This document shows positions 1-8,889 of a DNA stretch of 64,000 nucleotides, piece after piece (position 1 is the stretch's first letter; the number at the start of each line of letters is the position of its first letter). The notes beneath the pieces were generated by a model. That model searched no databases. It was given only the letters and a program-made list of their open reading frames with translations, and was not told where the DNA came from. A program made the translations under genes and the position numbers. Source of the stretch: Rhodothermales bacterium (GTDB lineage: Bacteria; Bacteroidota; Rhodothermia; Rhodothermales; UBA10348); contig JANQQV010000020.1 of the NCBI GenBank assembly GCA_028284865.1, forward strand, positions 248,001 to 312,000, written 5' to 3'.

Positions 1-501
1 CAGGCGGCGTGCCTGGAAGCCCTGAAGACCGATGATCGGATCCACCCACTCTTTCAGGATCAGCTCTGGTGTTTCTTCTGCAACCGTCTCGATCTCCACT
101 CCACCTTCCGTCGATGCCATGATCACCGTCTGGTTGCGACCGCGATCCAGCGTGATACCGAGGTAGAATTCCTTGGCGATATCCACGGCGTCAGCGATAA
201 GCACGGAGCGCACTTTCTGACCTTCTGGACCCGTCTGCGGAGTCTTGAGCATCATGCCCAGGATGTTGTCGGCCTTTTCGCGAACTTCGTCGACCGACTT
301 GGCAAGCTTGACACCGCCGCCTTTTCCGCGTCCACCAGCGTGGATCTGCGCTTTGACGACGAACAGGTTGCTGTCGTAGTCAGCCTGCAGTTTCTCAGCA
401 GCTGCGACGGCTTCTTCAGTCGTCGTGGCAACGATTCCTTCCTGTACGGCTACTCCGTAGGAAGCGAGGATGTCTTTGGCCTGATACTCGTGGACTTTCA
501 T
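1..501 (-). CDS. sucC: Succinyl-CoA ligase (ADP/GDP-forming) beta subunit, 3' part cut by window edge
   Basis: The first 167 codons are visible, from ATG at 501 leftwards. The protein begins [17 protein letters not shown], the usual start of the ATP-grasp subunit of succinyl-CoA synthetase (TCA cycle; substrate-level phosphorylation with the SucD partner, which is not in the window). The glycine-rich segment with the motif [18 protein letters not shown], a nucleotide-binding part of the ATP-grasp fold, lies near residues 50-67. The reading frame stays open to the window edge. It is divergent from the permease gene at 681, with 179 bases between them. The identity is secure; the C-terminal half lies outside the window. 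Confidence 0.93.
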   Translation of the reverse strand, partial: MKVHEYQAKDILASYGVAVQEGIVATTTEEAVAAAEKLQADYDSNLFVVKAQIHAGGRGKGGGVKLAKSVDEVREKADNILGMMLKTPQTGPEGQKVRSVLIADAVDIAKEFYLGITLDRGRNQTVIMASTEGGVEIETVAEETPELILKEWVDPIIGLQGFQARRL

Positions 502-680
502 GGCTCCGGATTTGCGTAAATTGGATCCTGAAAACTACAGAGTACGACACGCTCTTTCTTCCCTCGAGGAACCACGACAGGCATATTCGCCGTTTCTTTT
601 TCAGCCGCTGGCTACACGGCCGACAACGACGTTCATTGCGCTTGCTCCGTCGATCCGACGAAACCGCCCCCATTATCTGA

Positions 681-1763
681 GTGACCTACGACGCCCACAT
701 TATTCGGAGACTTCTGACAGGCTACCTCCTGCTGATCGGCGGCCTGATCATCTTCTTTGTGGTCCTCCACTATGTCGAATACGTGGACGACTTCATGGAT
801 CGGGGCGCAACCATGCGCGACGTCTTTCTGATCTACTACCCGAACTACGTCCCGGAAATCATCAAGCTCACGTCTCCGCTGGCGCTTTTCATTTCTGCGA
901 TATTCCTGACCTCCCGATTGAGTCAGAAGCTGGAGCTCGCTTCACTGCAAACATCCGGTGTGTCGCTATATCGCCTGATAGTGCCTTTCGCGGCAACAGG
1001 CCTGGTTGTCTCCATCGGAATGTTTGCCTTCAATGGCTGGGTCGTGCCGCAGACCAACCAGGTTCGCCTGGCGTTTGAGCAGGACTACACCAAGGATGCG
1101 CCGCGACGAGCCGAGTATGCCAACATTCACCGCATCAACGCGCCCGGAAGCGTCCTATCGGTCAATTTCTACGAACGCAGATCCAAGACGGCTACCAGCG
1201 TCACGCTCCAGCAGTTTTCAGAAGAAGGACGTCTACTCGAGCGAATTGACGCCGACCGGATGGTTTGGTCGGACTCCCTGGAAACCTGGACGCTCATTTC
1301 CCCGATCATCCGCACATTCGATGAGAACGGCGAGCGCCGTAGAGTGGATATGGCTCAGCTGGATACGACCCTGGCCCTGGGTCCGAGAGACCTTGCCCGT
1401 GTTCAAGGGGATGTCGAAGCCATGACGATCACCGAGGCGAGGGACTACTTGCAAACCCTTCAGCGCACGGCGGCGAATCGGACAGGAGCGGCCCTGGTGG
1501 GCTATCACACCAAGTACTCCTACCCTTTCGCCAATTTGATTCTGGTGCTGCTAGCCGTCCCTTTGGCTAGTGTCCGGCGTCGAGGTGGTCACGCTGTTCA
1601 GCTCGGAATCGGACTGTTCGTAGCGTTCGCTTACCTGGCCATCATGAAGCTGACCGAACCTTTTGGCTATGCCGAGGCGCTCTCACCGTTGATGACCGCC
1701 TGGCTGCCTCACATGCTCTTTGCTGTGATCGCCGGTTGGTTCGTGTTCAGAGCGCGAACCTGA
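681..1763 (+). CDS. lptG: LptF/LptG-family permease (YjgP/YjgQ)
   Basis: A 360-residue integral membrane protein with a GTG start. It has three predicted membrane segments at the N-terminus (around residues 10-32, 55-75, 95-118), a soluble middle part of about 150 residues (the periplasmic jellyroll of the family), and three more segments at the C-terminus (about 275-355). This is the topology of the LptF/LptG subunits of the ABC transporter that extracts lipopolysaccharide from the inner membrane. I cannot separate LptF from LptG by reading alone; single LptG-like genes are common in Bacteroidota. The ATPase LptB is not in the window. The gene is convergent with the DUF3467 gene. No Shine-Dalgarno sequence precedes the GTG. 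Confidence 0.85.
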   Translation: MTYDAHIIRRLLTGYLLLIGGLIIFFVVLHYVEYVDDFMDRGATMRDVFLIYYPNYVPEIIKLTSPLALFISAIFLTSRLSQKLELASLQTSGVSLYRLIVPFAATGLVVSIGMFAFNGWVVPQTNQVRLAFEQDYTKDAPRRAEYANIHRINAPGSVLSVNFYERRSKTATSVTLQQFSEEGRLLERIDADRMVWSDSLETWTLISPIIRTFDENGERRRVDMAQLDTTLALGPRDLARVQGDVEAMTITEARDYLQTLQRTAANRTGAALVGYHTKYSYPFANLILVLLAVPLASVRRRGGHAVQLGIGLFVAFAYLAIMKLTEPFGYAEALSPLMTAWLPHMLFAVIAGWFVFRART

Positions 1764-1826
1764 CGCTCACAGGTCGCATCCGAGGAATTCCTGACTCGGA
1801 TGGACGAGAAAAAACCGGCGTAGACC

Positions 1827-2153
1827 TCAGGCTTCGCCCCCCGGGAGTCCAAAGTGGACGGCAGGACCCTGCTGAGGCGGATCTTCGATCTCTCCATGAG
1901 CCTGCTCAAACCGTTCGATATTGTCCGCAAGAGCGCGGAGCAGGCGTTTGGCGTGGGGTGGCGAGATGATCACACGGCTTTTTACTCGGGCCTTGGGAAC
2001 GCCGGGCATGACGCGGATGAAGTCCATGATGAACTCTTCGGCCGAGTGTGCCAGCATCACCAGATTCGAGTAGGTACCCTCGGCAATGTCTTCGCTCAAT
2101 TCAATATTCAGCTGCGGCCCCGCCGGGCGTTGTTCGTCTTTCTTTTCGCTCAT
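1827..2153 (-). CDS. DUF3467 domain protein
   Basis: A 108-residue soluble protein. The core from about residue 15 to 88 contains LNIELSEDIAEGTYSNL, then EFIMDFIRVMPGVPKA and a segment ending in PPHAKRLLRALADNI, which is the DUF3467 signature. The family is small, widespread in Bacteroidota and of unknown biochemical role. The acidic/proline tail is variable. It lies 34 bases downstream of the PLP-dependent synthase gene on the same strand and may be co-transcribed with it. It is convergent with the permease gene, with 63 bases between the stops. Confidence 0.85.
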   Translation of the reverse strand: MSEKKDEQRPAGPQLNIELSEDIAEGTYSNLVMLAHSAEEFIMDFIRVMPGVPKARVKSRVIISPPHAKRLLRALADNIERFEQAHGEIEDPPQQGPAVHFGLPGGEA

Positions 2154-2187
2154 GGATTCGAGGAAGTAAGTGTCTTTGTAAAGATGA

Positions 2188-3570
2188 TCAGGTGGCCTTC
2201 GATGCCAGCGCCTCGATGAGGTCGCTTTTGGTGATTATGCGATAGCCGTCCTGCTTGTCACCAACCAGCACGGCGCCCGGGGCTTCGCGAAGCAGAGTAC
2301 TCAGACCGCTGATCGGCACGGTTGGATCCACGACCGGAAACGGAGCACCCATGTTATCAGCCACGGCATGCTCTTTGGCGCCAGGTTCGTCGATAAGGCG
2401 ATTCAGCACCACAGACTCTGTCAGGCTCCCAACCACTTCGTCTTCGTCAATCACGGGAAGCTGGGAGACCGAATTCTGAACCATCCGATCAATCGCCATC
2501 TGAAGCGTGTCTGCAGACGAGACCGATATCACGGCTCCCTCCCTGCTGGCAGCAACATCTCCGGTCAGGATTTCGGTGTCATCCTCAAGGAAACCGTGAC
2601 TACGCATCCAGGTGTCGTTGTAGGTCTTCGACAAATAGCGGAATCCGGTGTCCGGAAGCAGGATCACCACAACATCATCCTCCTTGAGCGTGTCACGGTG
2701 GGTTTCCAACCACTTCAGGGCTCCGCTCACGGCCAGTCCACAGGATTGGCCTACAAACAGCCCTTCTTCTCGGGCCAGCCTCCGCGTCATCAACATGTTC
2801 TCCCGATCAGTCGAGCGGACGTAGTCGTCCACGATGTCGAAGTCCATGTTCTCGGCCAGAATGTCTTCGCCCGCACCCTCGGTCAGGTACGGGTAGATTT
2901 CGGATTCGTCGAATTCACGGGTGAAGAAATACTTGTGGTAAACGGACCCGAACGTATCAACGCCAATGACTTTTACGTTCGAATCCTGCTCTTTGAGGTA
3001 CTTGCCAGTCCCTGATATCGTGCCCCCAGTGCCTGCTGAGGCGATATAATGCGTGATCTTCCCTTCCGTTTGCTCCCAGAGCTCCGGGCCGGTGGATTCG
3101 TAATGCGCCTGTGCGTTGGCGGGATTGTCGTATTGGTTCAAGTACACCGCTCCCGGTGTTTCTTCAGCCAGGCGACGAGATACCGAGTAGTACGAGCGGG
3201 GATCTTCGGGAGCCACATTGGTCGGGCACACCAGGACCTTGGCACCCATTGCTCGCAGCACGTCCGCTTTTTCAGGGCTCTGCTTGTCAGTGGTCACGAA
3301 TATGCACTTATACCCCCTCTGGATCGCAGCCAGCGCGATTCCGGCACCCGTATTCCCACTGGTCCCTTCTACAATCGTCCCGCCAGGCTTCAATTCACCG
3401 GACTTTTCGGCGGCCTCAATCATGGCCAGTCCGATGCGATCCTTGACCGAGCCTCCGGGATTGAAATACTCAACCTTGGCAAGCACCGTGCAAGGCACGT
3501 TGGCCGCCACGCTGTTCAGCTTCACCAGTGGCGTGTTTCCAATAGTATCGACGATGGAGTCTACCCACAT
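2188..3570 (-). CDS. PLP-dependent cystathionine beta-synthase / cysteine synthase with C-terminal CBS pair
   Basis: A 460-residue protein. Residues 1-320 are a fold-type II PLP enzyme: GNTPLVKL near residue 11, the Schiff-base lysine in NPGGSVKDRIG (about K43), the substrate-binding loop EGTSGNTGAGIAL (68-80), and the phosphate-binding GTGGTISGTG near residue 185. Residues about 335-455 form two CBS domains (DTLQMAIDRMVQNSVSQLPV and VPISGLSTLLREA), which in this family sense adenosyl ligands. The architecture matches bacterial cystathionine beta-synthase; cysteine synthase activity is the alternative. It is divergent from the histidine kinase gene. Confidence 0.9.
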   Translation of the reverse strand: MWVDSIVDTIGNTPLVKLNSVAANVPCTVLAKVEYFNPGGSVKDRIGLAMIEAAEKSGELKPGGTIVEGTSGNTGAGIALAAIQRGYKCIFVTTDKQSPEKADVLRAMGAKVLVCPTNVAPEDPRSYYSVSRRLAEETPGAVYLNQYDNPANAQAHYESTGPELWEQTEGKITHYIASAGTGGTISGTGKYLKEQDSNVKVIGVDTFGSVYHKYFFTREFDESEIYPYLTEGAGEDILAENMDFDIVDDYVRSTDRENMLMTRRLAREEGLFVGQSCGLAVSGALKWLETHRDTLKEDDVVVILLPDTGFRYLSKTYNDTWMRSHGFLEDDTEILTGDVAASREGAVISVSSADTLQMAIDRMVQNSVSQLPVIDEDEVVGSLTESVVLNRLIDEPGAKEHAVADNMGAPFPVVDPTVPISGLSTLLREAPGAVLVGDKQDGYRIITKSDLIEALASKAT

Positions 3571-3743
3571 GACAAATCAAGAGACGTGTTGAGGACGAAA
3601 GCTCGGTTCGATTGGGCCCGCCAAGTCAAGAAGATGCGTAACCCGATCCGGGACCGCTATATTCCGGTTGACGGACCCGGGAGCGAAGAAAGTACATCAT
3701 CCCGTGTGCGTCGGCCCTGGAAAATCCGGGACCTTCAGGCATA

Positions 3744-5234
3744 TTGACAGAGAACTCGCAACGGATGGGCCGGCTCCGGCCCGATTCCTCAACCATGGAA
3801 CCCCTCTCCACATTCGAACCGGACCTGTTGGTGGCTACGGTTTCGTCCGAGGGTGACGCCTTGTCGCGCAATTCGGCCTGGGGCCAGCTATTTGGATTCG
3901 GCGATCATTTGTGGGGCGCGCTCTCGCCTGGCGATCGCGAACTGGCGACGCGCAATCTGGAAGAGGCCCTGGGCGGCTCCCTCGTCACGCATGCCTTGTT
4001 CATGGTCCCTTCCCGCCAACGGGACATTCCAACCCCGGTATTGCTGCATTTCGTGCCCGTACCGGATCCAGAGAACGGTCGCGTCCGGGCCGTTTCCATC
4101 ACGGGCGAAGTCCTGTCCGAACCCACAACCTGGACCGAAAGTCAGACCCAGCGCCATCGCATGGAAACGTTGGGACGGATGACGATGGGAATGGCACATG
4201 ACTTCAACAATCTGCTTTCCGGCATTCTTGGTCACCTGGAATTGTGGCGGCTGGAATCCCCTCCCGACGAACAGCAAGCCAGTCACCTCGACACGATCGA
4301 GTCGGCAGCAGCTTCGGGTGCCGATCTGATTGCGCGAATCCAGCGCTACATCCGGCAGGAAGCCCAGTCTGCCTTTGAGGCCATCGATCTGAATGGATTG
4401 ATCGAAGACTGTATTCAGTTCACCCGTCCATACTGGTACAATGAACCGCGCCGGCAGGGCATCGACATCGAGGCCACCTTTGTGGCTGGTGACGTACCGG
4501 ATGTGCAGGGTACGCGTAGCGAACTCCGGGATGTGTTCGTGAATCTGATCCTGAACGCTATCCATGCCCTTCCTGAAGGCGGATCCATCAACGTGCGATC
4601 CTTTACAGATGAGGAAGGAATCGGCGTCGAGGTCTCAGATACCGGCGTTGGGATGCCCGAAGACGTTGCCAAGCGGGTTTTCGAGCCACTTTTCTCAACA
4701 AAAGGCGAAGCCGGCAATGGCATGGGACTGGCCGTGGCCGCAGGCACGATGCGGGAGCACGGTGGTTCGATTTCCGTCTCCTCCACTCAAGGCGAGGGTA
4801 CAACCTTTACGCTCCGCTTCCCGATTCCCCGTGCAACGCAGCCAACAGTCGCGACGAAGATTGATGCGTCCCGATCCGATTCGGCCGTGTCTCCCAAGTC
4901 GATCCTGGTTGTTGACGATGAGGACATGGTCCGAAACGTGATCTGCCGTTTGCTGCAGCTGCGAGGCCACAATCCCGTCGCGGCGTCTTCAGCGCATGAC
5001 GCACTTGACCTGCTTCCCTCCCAGGATTGGGACGTCGTCCTCACCGATCAAGGCATGCCGGGTATGACGGGACGGGAGTTGGCGCACCAGATCCGCAAGA
5101 TCCAACCCGACCTGCCGATCATGCTTCTGACCGGAGATACGGACATCGATGTCAACCCGGCCGAGATCGATCGGGTACTGACAAAGCCGTTCAAGATTGA
5201 CGATGTCCAGGCGGTGATCGGCGAGCTGACCTGA
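3744..5234 (+). CDS. Hybrid sensor histidine kinase with C-terminal receiver domain
   Basis: A 496-residue cytoplasmic protein; no membrane segment is seen. Residues about 20-128 look like a PAS-type sensor. The dimerisation/phosphoacceptor helix contains AHDFNNLLSG, with H152 as the likely phosphorylated histidine. The ATPase domain follows, with N-box NLILNAIHA (about 267-275), G1 DTGVGMP (299-305) and G2 GNGMGLA. After a linker, a receiver domain runs from about 386 to 496 with the acid pair D391/D392, phosphoacceptor D435, T463 and K481. No DNA-binding output domain and no partner regulator lie nearby, so it is an orphan. A TTG start is used here; ATG codons at residues 8 and 18 are possible alternatives. 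Confidence 0.88.
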   Translation: MTENSQRMGRLRPDSSTMEPLSTFEPDLLVATVSSEGDALSRNSAWGQLFGFGDHLWGALSPGDRELATRNLEEALGGSLVTHALFMVPSRQRDIPTPVLLHFVPVPDPENGRVRAVSITGEVLSEPTTWTESQTQRHRMETLGRMTMGMAHDFNNLLSGILGHLELWRLESPPDEQQASHLDTIESAAASGADLIARIQRYIRQEAQSAFEAIDLNGLIEDCIQFTRPYWYNEPRRQGIDIEATFVAGDVPDVQGTRSELRDVFVNLILNAIHALPEGGSINVRSFTDEEGIGVEVSDTGVGMPEDVAKRVFEPLFSTKGEAGNGMGLAVAAGTMREHGGSISVSSTQGEGTTFTLRFPIPRATQPTVATKIDASRSDSAVSPKSILVVDDEDMVRNVICRLLQLRGHNPVAASSAHDALDLLPSQDWDVVLTDQGMPGMTGRELAHQIRKIQPDLPIMLLTGDTDIDVNPAEIDRVLTKPFKIDDVQAVIGELT

Positions 5235-5392
5235 CGGATCAGCCGGGTCCGTGCCTGCACCTCACCGAAAACCCGTCACTATGGCAGAAGACGCCCGGCT
5301 GGATACGCTCGATTGACGGATTCCCCGGTTTGGCCTGGTTTTTGGACCTCCGGCACATCAAGAGAAGAATCCAGAACCCCAGTGAGTGCTAG

Positions 5393-7888
5393 ATGCATCA
5401 AGATCTTGTTCTTTTGCTAGACGACGACCCAGAGCAGAGTATCCCGCTGCCAACGGCAGACGAGGAAAAGGAGATGAGCCGGTCCGATATCCCGGACACG
5501 CTACCCATCCTGACCTTGCGCAACACGGTGCTTTTCCCCGGTGTGGTCCTCCCAATCACCGTTGGCAGGGACACGTCCCTAAAGCTGGTCAAGGACGCTT
5601 TTGGCGACGATCGTTTGATTGGCGTCGTGGCCCAGCGCAGTGCCGAGACGGAAGATCCGACCCCGGATGACCTATACGAGTACGGTACGGTCGCCAGCAT
5701 CCTGAAGCTCATCAAGATGCCCGATGGCAGCAAGTCCATCGTGATCCAGGGTAAGCGTCGTTTCCGCGTATCCCAGTATGTGCAGACGGAGCCCTATTTC
5801 ACGGCTCGTGTGGAGCCCATTGTAGAGGAGATGGGTGATGAGGACATCGAGGTGCAGGCTCGCATCCGCTCGATCAAGGAGCTGGCCATCCAGATCGTCA
5901 ACCTCTCCCCGAACCTTCCGAGCGAGGCAGCTTACGCGATTCAGAACATCGAATCGCCGACGTTCTTGATCCACTTCATTGCCTCGAACCTGCAGATCGA
6001 GGTGGAAGACAAGCAGGAGCTGCTTGAGACGTTGCCGCTCATTGAGCGTGCTGAACTGGTCATGGAGCACTTGAATCAGGAATTGCAGGTGCTGCAGCTG
6101 TCTGAAGAGATCCGCACCCGCGTCAAAACAGACGTGGATCAGCAGCAGCGTGAATACCTGCTTCGCCAGCAGCTCAAGGCCATTCAGGATGAGCTGGGAG
6201 AATCAGAGGGCAATGCAGGTGAAGTACGCGAATTGAGGGAGAAAGCTGACAAGAAGGCACTCCCCGATCACGTTCGCGAGATCCTGGACAAGGAGTTGGA
6301 AAAACTCGCCCGGTCCAATCCTGCCTCGCCCGACTATGCGGTCACCCGCAACTATGTCGACTGGATTCTGGATATCCCTTGGCTGGATTATTCAGAAGAC
6401 ATGCTCGACATAAAGAAAGCCGGTGAAATCCTGGACGAAGACCATTACGGTCTGCAGTCCGTGAAGCAGCGCATTCTCGAGTATCTAGCTGTTTTGAAGC
6501 TCAAGGGCGATATGAAGGCCCCCATTCTGTGCTTCCATGGGCCTCCAGGGGTCGGTAAGACTAGTCTTGGCAAGAGTATCGCTCGTGCACTCGGTCGAGA
6601 ATTCGTGCGAATGTCCCTTGGTGGCGTTCGTGACGAGGCAGAGATCAGAGGTCACCGTCGTACCTACGTCGGTGCGCTCCCAGGCCGCGTGATTCAGGGA
6701 ATGAAGAAGGCGGGTACGGCCAATCCGGTGTTCATGCTGGATGAGGTTGACAAGCTGGGCTCAGATTTCCGGGGAGATCCGTCGTCGGCATTGCTCGAAG
6801 TACTCGACCCCGAGCAGAACAACGCCTTCAACGATCACTACCTGGAGGCGGACTATGACCTCTCCAAGGTGCTGTTCATCGCCACGGCGAACTACCTAGA
6901 GATGATCCCTCCTCCGCTGCGCGATCGCATGGAGATGATCGAGATCAATGGGTACACGCAGGAAGAGAAGCTGGCCATTGCTCGCCAGTATCTCGTTCCG
7001 CGCCAGATTGAGCGCAATGGACTGAAGAAGAAGCAGTTCTCGCTAACGAAGCCAGCCCTGGAGCTCATCATCGATGGCTACACACGGGAGTCTGGGGTTC
7101 GCCAGCTGGAGCGTACCATCGGGTCCGTTGCCCGCGGCGTGGCCAAGAAGGTGGCTATGGGTGAATCCGAAGGCGAAAAGGTCCAGCCAAGTGACATCGA
7201 GTCGTACCTGAAGGCTCGTCGATTCTACTCGGATGTTGCCGAGAGAACCGCCGTCCCCGGCGTTGCTACAGGATTGGCGTGGACGCCGGTTGGTGGTGAT
7301 ATCCTGTTCATCGAAGCCTCCGTGTCCAGAGGAAACGGTCGCATGATCCTGACTGGACAGCTGGGCGACGTGATGAAAGAATCAGCTCAGGCAGCGCTTT
7401 CCTATGTGAAGGCGAATGCGGAAAGCTGGCACATTCCGGCAGACGCCTTCCGCTACTGGGACCTGCACATCCACGTGCCTGCTGGAGCCGTTCCAAAGGA
7501 CGGACCATCGGCCGGAGTGGCCATGCTGAGTGCGTTGATCTCGATCTACACGCAACGCAAGGTGAAACACAACATCGCCATGACTGGCGAAATCACGTTG
7601 CGAGGTATGGTCTTGCCTGTCGGCGGCATCAAGGAGAAAGTCCTTGCCGCCAAACGGGCTGGCATCAAGCAGGTCATCCTTCCCGAGAAGAACCGCAAAG
7701 ACGTGGAAGAGATCGAGGCCGACTCGTTGAAGGGGTTGCAGATCGACTACGTCAAGCGCATGGACGATGTCGTAGAGCAGGTCCTTCTCAAGACGCAGGT
7801 CAACAATCCCGAGACCTTCTTTGTCATTCCGGATAAAGACAAGAACCCGCGCGGGTTTGGAACGGGGACGGTACAGGCCACAGCATAA
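5393..7888 (+). CDS. lon: ATP-dependent Lon protease
   Basis: An 831-residue LonA protease, the cytosolic AAA+ enzyme that degrades misfolded and regulatory proteins. In order: a substrate-recognition LAN domain (about 35-235, beginning [14 protein letters not shown]), a helical linker, an AAA+ module with Walker A GPPGVGKT at residues 383-390 and Walker [12 protein letters not shown], and the serine-lysine protease domain with catalytic S706 in DGPSAGVAM and K749 in [14 protein letters not shown]. All key residues are present. The 34-residue acidic lead before the LAN domain is slightly longer than in E. coli. It starts with ATG at 5393 and lies 158 bases after the kinase gene. A strong terminator follows at 7982-8012. 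Confidence 0.98.
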   Translation: MHQDLVLLLDDDPEQSIPLPTADEEKEMSRSDIPDTLPILTLRNTVLFPGVVLPITVGRDTSLKLVKDAFGDDRLIGVVAQRSAETEDPTPDDLYEYGTVASILKLIKMPDGSKSIVIQGKRRFRVSQYVQTEPYFTARVEPIVEEMGDEDIEVQARIRSIKELAIQIVNLSPNLPSEAAYAIQNIESPTFLIHFIASNLQIEVEDKQELLETLPLIERAELVMEHLNQELQVLQLSEEIRTRVKTDVDQQQREYLLRQQLKAIQDELGESEGNAGEVRELREKADKKALPDHVREILDKELEKLARSNPASPDYAVTRNYVDWILDIPWLDYSEDMLDIKKAGEILDEDHYGLQSVKQRILEYLAVLKLKGDMKAPILCFHGPPGVGKTSLGKSIARALGREFVRMSLGGVRDEAEIRGHRRTYVGALPGRVIQGMKKAGTANPVFMLDEVDKLGSDFRGDPSSALLEVLDPEQNNAFNDHYLEADYDLSKVLFIATANYLEMIPPPLRDRMEMIEINGYTQEEKLAIARQYLVPRQIERNGLKKKQFSLTKPALELIIDGYTRESGVRQLERTIGSVARGVAKKVAMGESEGEKVQPSDIESYLKARRFYSDVAERTAVPGVATGLAWTPVGGDILFIEASVSRGNGRMILTGQLGDVMKESAQAALSYVKANAESWHIPADAFRYWDLHIHVPAGAVPKDGPSAGVAMLSALISIYTQRKVKHNIAMTGEITLRGMVLPVGGIKEKVLAAKRAGIKQVILPEKNRKDVEEIEADSLKGLQIDYVKRMDDVVEQVLLKTQVNNPETFFVIPDKDKNPRGFGTGTVQATA

Positions 7889-7959
7889 TGGATGATAGCC
7901 GCGTAGCAGACGGTTGCTGTGTAGCAGACGGTTGCCGCGCAGCGGATGACAGCCGTCGC
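7888..7959 (+). repeat. Degenerate 18-bp tandem repeat after lon
   Basis: Four consecutive 18-base units begin at the last base of the lon stop codon: 7888-7905, 7906-7923, 7924-7941 and 7942-7959. Units two and three share GCAGACGGTTGC exactly; units one and four are diverged. The array is non-coding and lies between the lon stop and its terminator. Confidence 0.6.
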
Positions 7960-7981
7960 TACTGTCCTATCTGAACGAAAA

Positions 7982-8012
7982 GAGCCGGTTGGTGCATTGC
8001 ACCAACCGGCTC
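7982..8012. terminator. Bidirectional intrinsic terminator between lon and small-gene pair
   Basis: A perfect inverted repeat with 15-base arms (7982-7996 and 7998-8012, arm GAGCCGGTTGGTGCA) and a very short loop. It is preceded by AAAA and followed by a T-rich stretch, so it can serve lon on the plus strand and the convergent small genes on the minus strand. Confidence 0.88.
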
Positions 8013-8042
8013 ATTCAATTTCTGACGTGCTACAAAGTCTGA

Positions 8043-8261
8043 TCAGTTGCGCTCTTCGTCGATGATCTTGGCATCTTCGACGCCATCATCCATCTCATCA
8101 AGGAAGGCGCGTTCGGCTTCAGACCAAACGGAGCCAACGGCTCCGACGGTGAAATCAACCAGGGCGCCCAGCGTCTTGAATGCCGAACCGGCGATGAAAA
8201 CCACCTTTCCGACTGGATTCAGACGATTGAACTCGACCAACCGATCGTCAGGCTCAGCCAT
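8043..8261 (-). CDS. Small hypothetical protein with hydrophobic core
   Basis: 72 residues, not recognised. The middle (about 15-45) is a hydrophobic, Gly/Ala-rich stretch that could be an amphipathic or weak membrane helix. The C-terminus is strongly acidic. It overlaps the end of the 142-residue gene upstream by 8 bases, which suggests translational coupling and a joint role. The downstream end is set by the shared terminator at 7982-8012. It is probably a real gene, because the overlapping arrangement and codon use fit its neighbours. Confidence 0.6.
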   Translation of the reverse strand: MAEPDDRLVEFNRLNPVGKVVFIAGSAFKTLGALVDFTVGAVGSVWSEAERAFLDEMDDGVEDAKIIDEERN

Positions 8262-8682
8262 CGTCTTTCTTCTTCTTTTTCTTTTTCCCCTTGTCTGAAG
8301 CTTTATCCGACTTCGTCTCGGCAGCAGGCTCTTCGGTTACTTCTTCGACTTCCACCTCGTCGTCTGCCTCGGTGTCTGAATCGTCATCGCAGGAAAACTC
8401 CTCCTTGTACTTGCGCGCCTCCTCTTCTGCCTTCTCACAGGCTTGCTTGAAGGCTTCTGATACCTGCTCGGTGACTTCTTTCAAGCCGTCCGCGACCGTG
8501 TTGATGATCGACTCTACCAGGAAGGCGGCTTTCTCCTCGGTACCCAGATCATCGAATTGTGTCCGGGCCTGCTCGTAAGCTTCAGAGCGCTGATGACCCT
8601 CGGAATGAGAGTCTGCATGCTCCTGTCCCTGCTCCTCGTGCCGATCGTCGACGTGCTCGTTCGTGTTCTCTTTATCCGACAT
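8254..8682 (-). CDS. Acidic/Lys-tailed hypothetical protein
   Basis: 142 residues, not recognised. Residues 1-35 are very polar (His/Glu/Asp rich). Residues about 45-95 form one long amphipathic helical segment (FLVESIINTVADGLKEVTEQ onward). It then has an acidic run and ends in a block of seven lysines followed by DDG. No signal peptide is seen. The charge pattern resembles a scaffold or nucleic-acid/membrane-surface protein, but no function can be assigned. It is followed by the overlapping 72-residue gene. Confidence 0.6.
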   Translation of the reverse strand: MSDKENTNEHVDDRHEEQGQEHADSHSEGHQRSEAYEQARTQFDDLGTEEKAAFLVESIINTVADGLKEVTEQVSEAFKQACEKAEEEARKYKEEFSCDDDSDTEADDEVEVEEVTEEPAAETKSDKASDKGKKKKKKKDDG

Positions 8683-8750
8683 GATGGTACCTCAATTGCG
8701 TTTCCATCGGTTAACGGATTCCAGCAGCGCAGGTTACAGCGCAGATGCAA

Positions 8751-8780
8751 ACGGGCGGGCGGCTTTCGCCGCCCGCCCGT
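8751..8780 (-). terminator. Intrinsic terminator of ppdK
   Basis: A 13-base perfect stem (8751-8763 with 8768-8780, arm ACGGGCGGGCGGC) and a four-base loop in the 207-base gap between ppdK and the small gene pair. On the minus strand it lies 110 bases downstream of the ppdK stop. A second small hairpin, GTACCG-TTAT-CGGTAC, lies at 8789-8804. Confidence 0.75.
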
Positions 8781-8889
8781 CGCAGGTCGTACCGTTATCG
8801 GTACGTATTCAATCGATCGACCGTATTGAGTCGTCTACCCGTCTTCAGTCGGCTAACGACGTCATTCGGCCAATACGCTACCAAATGCC

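Noticed and set aside
500-1078. A 192-codon plus-strand frame overlapping the start of the permease gene
   Set aside because: It lies in another frame of the LptF/LptG gene, and its product shows no domain or normal composition.
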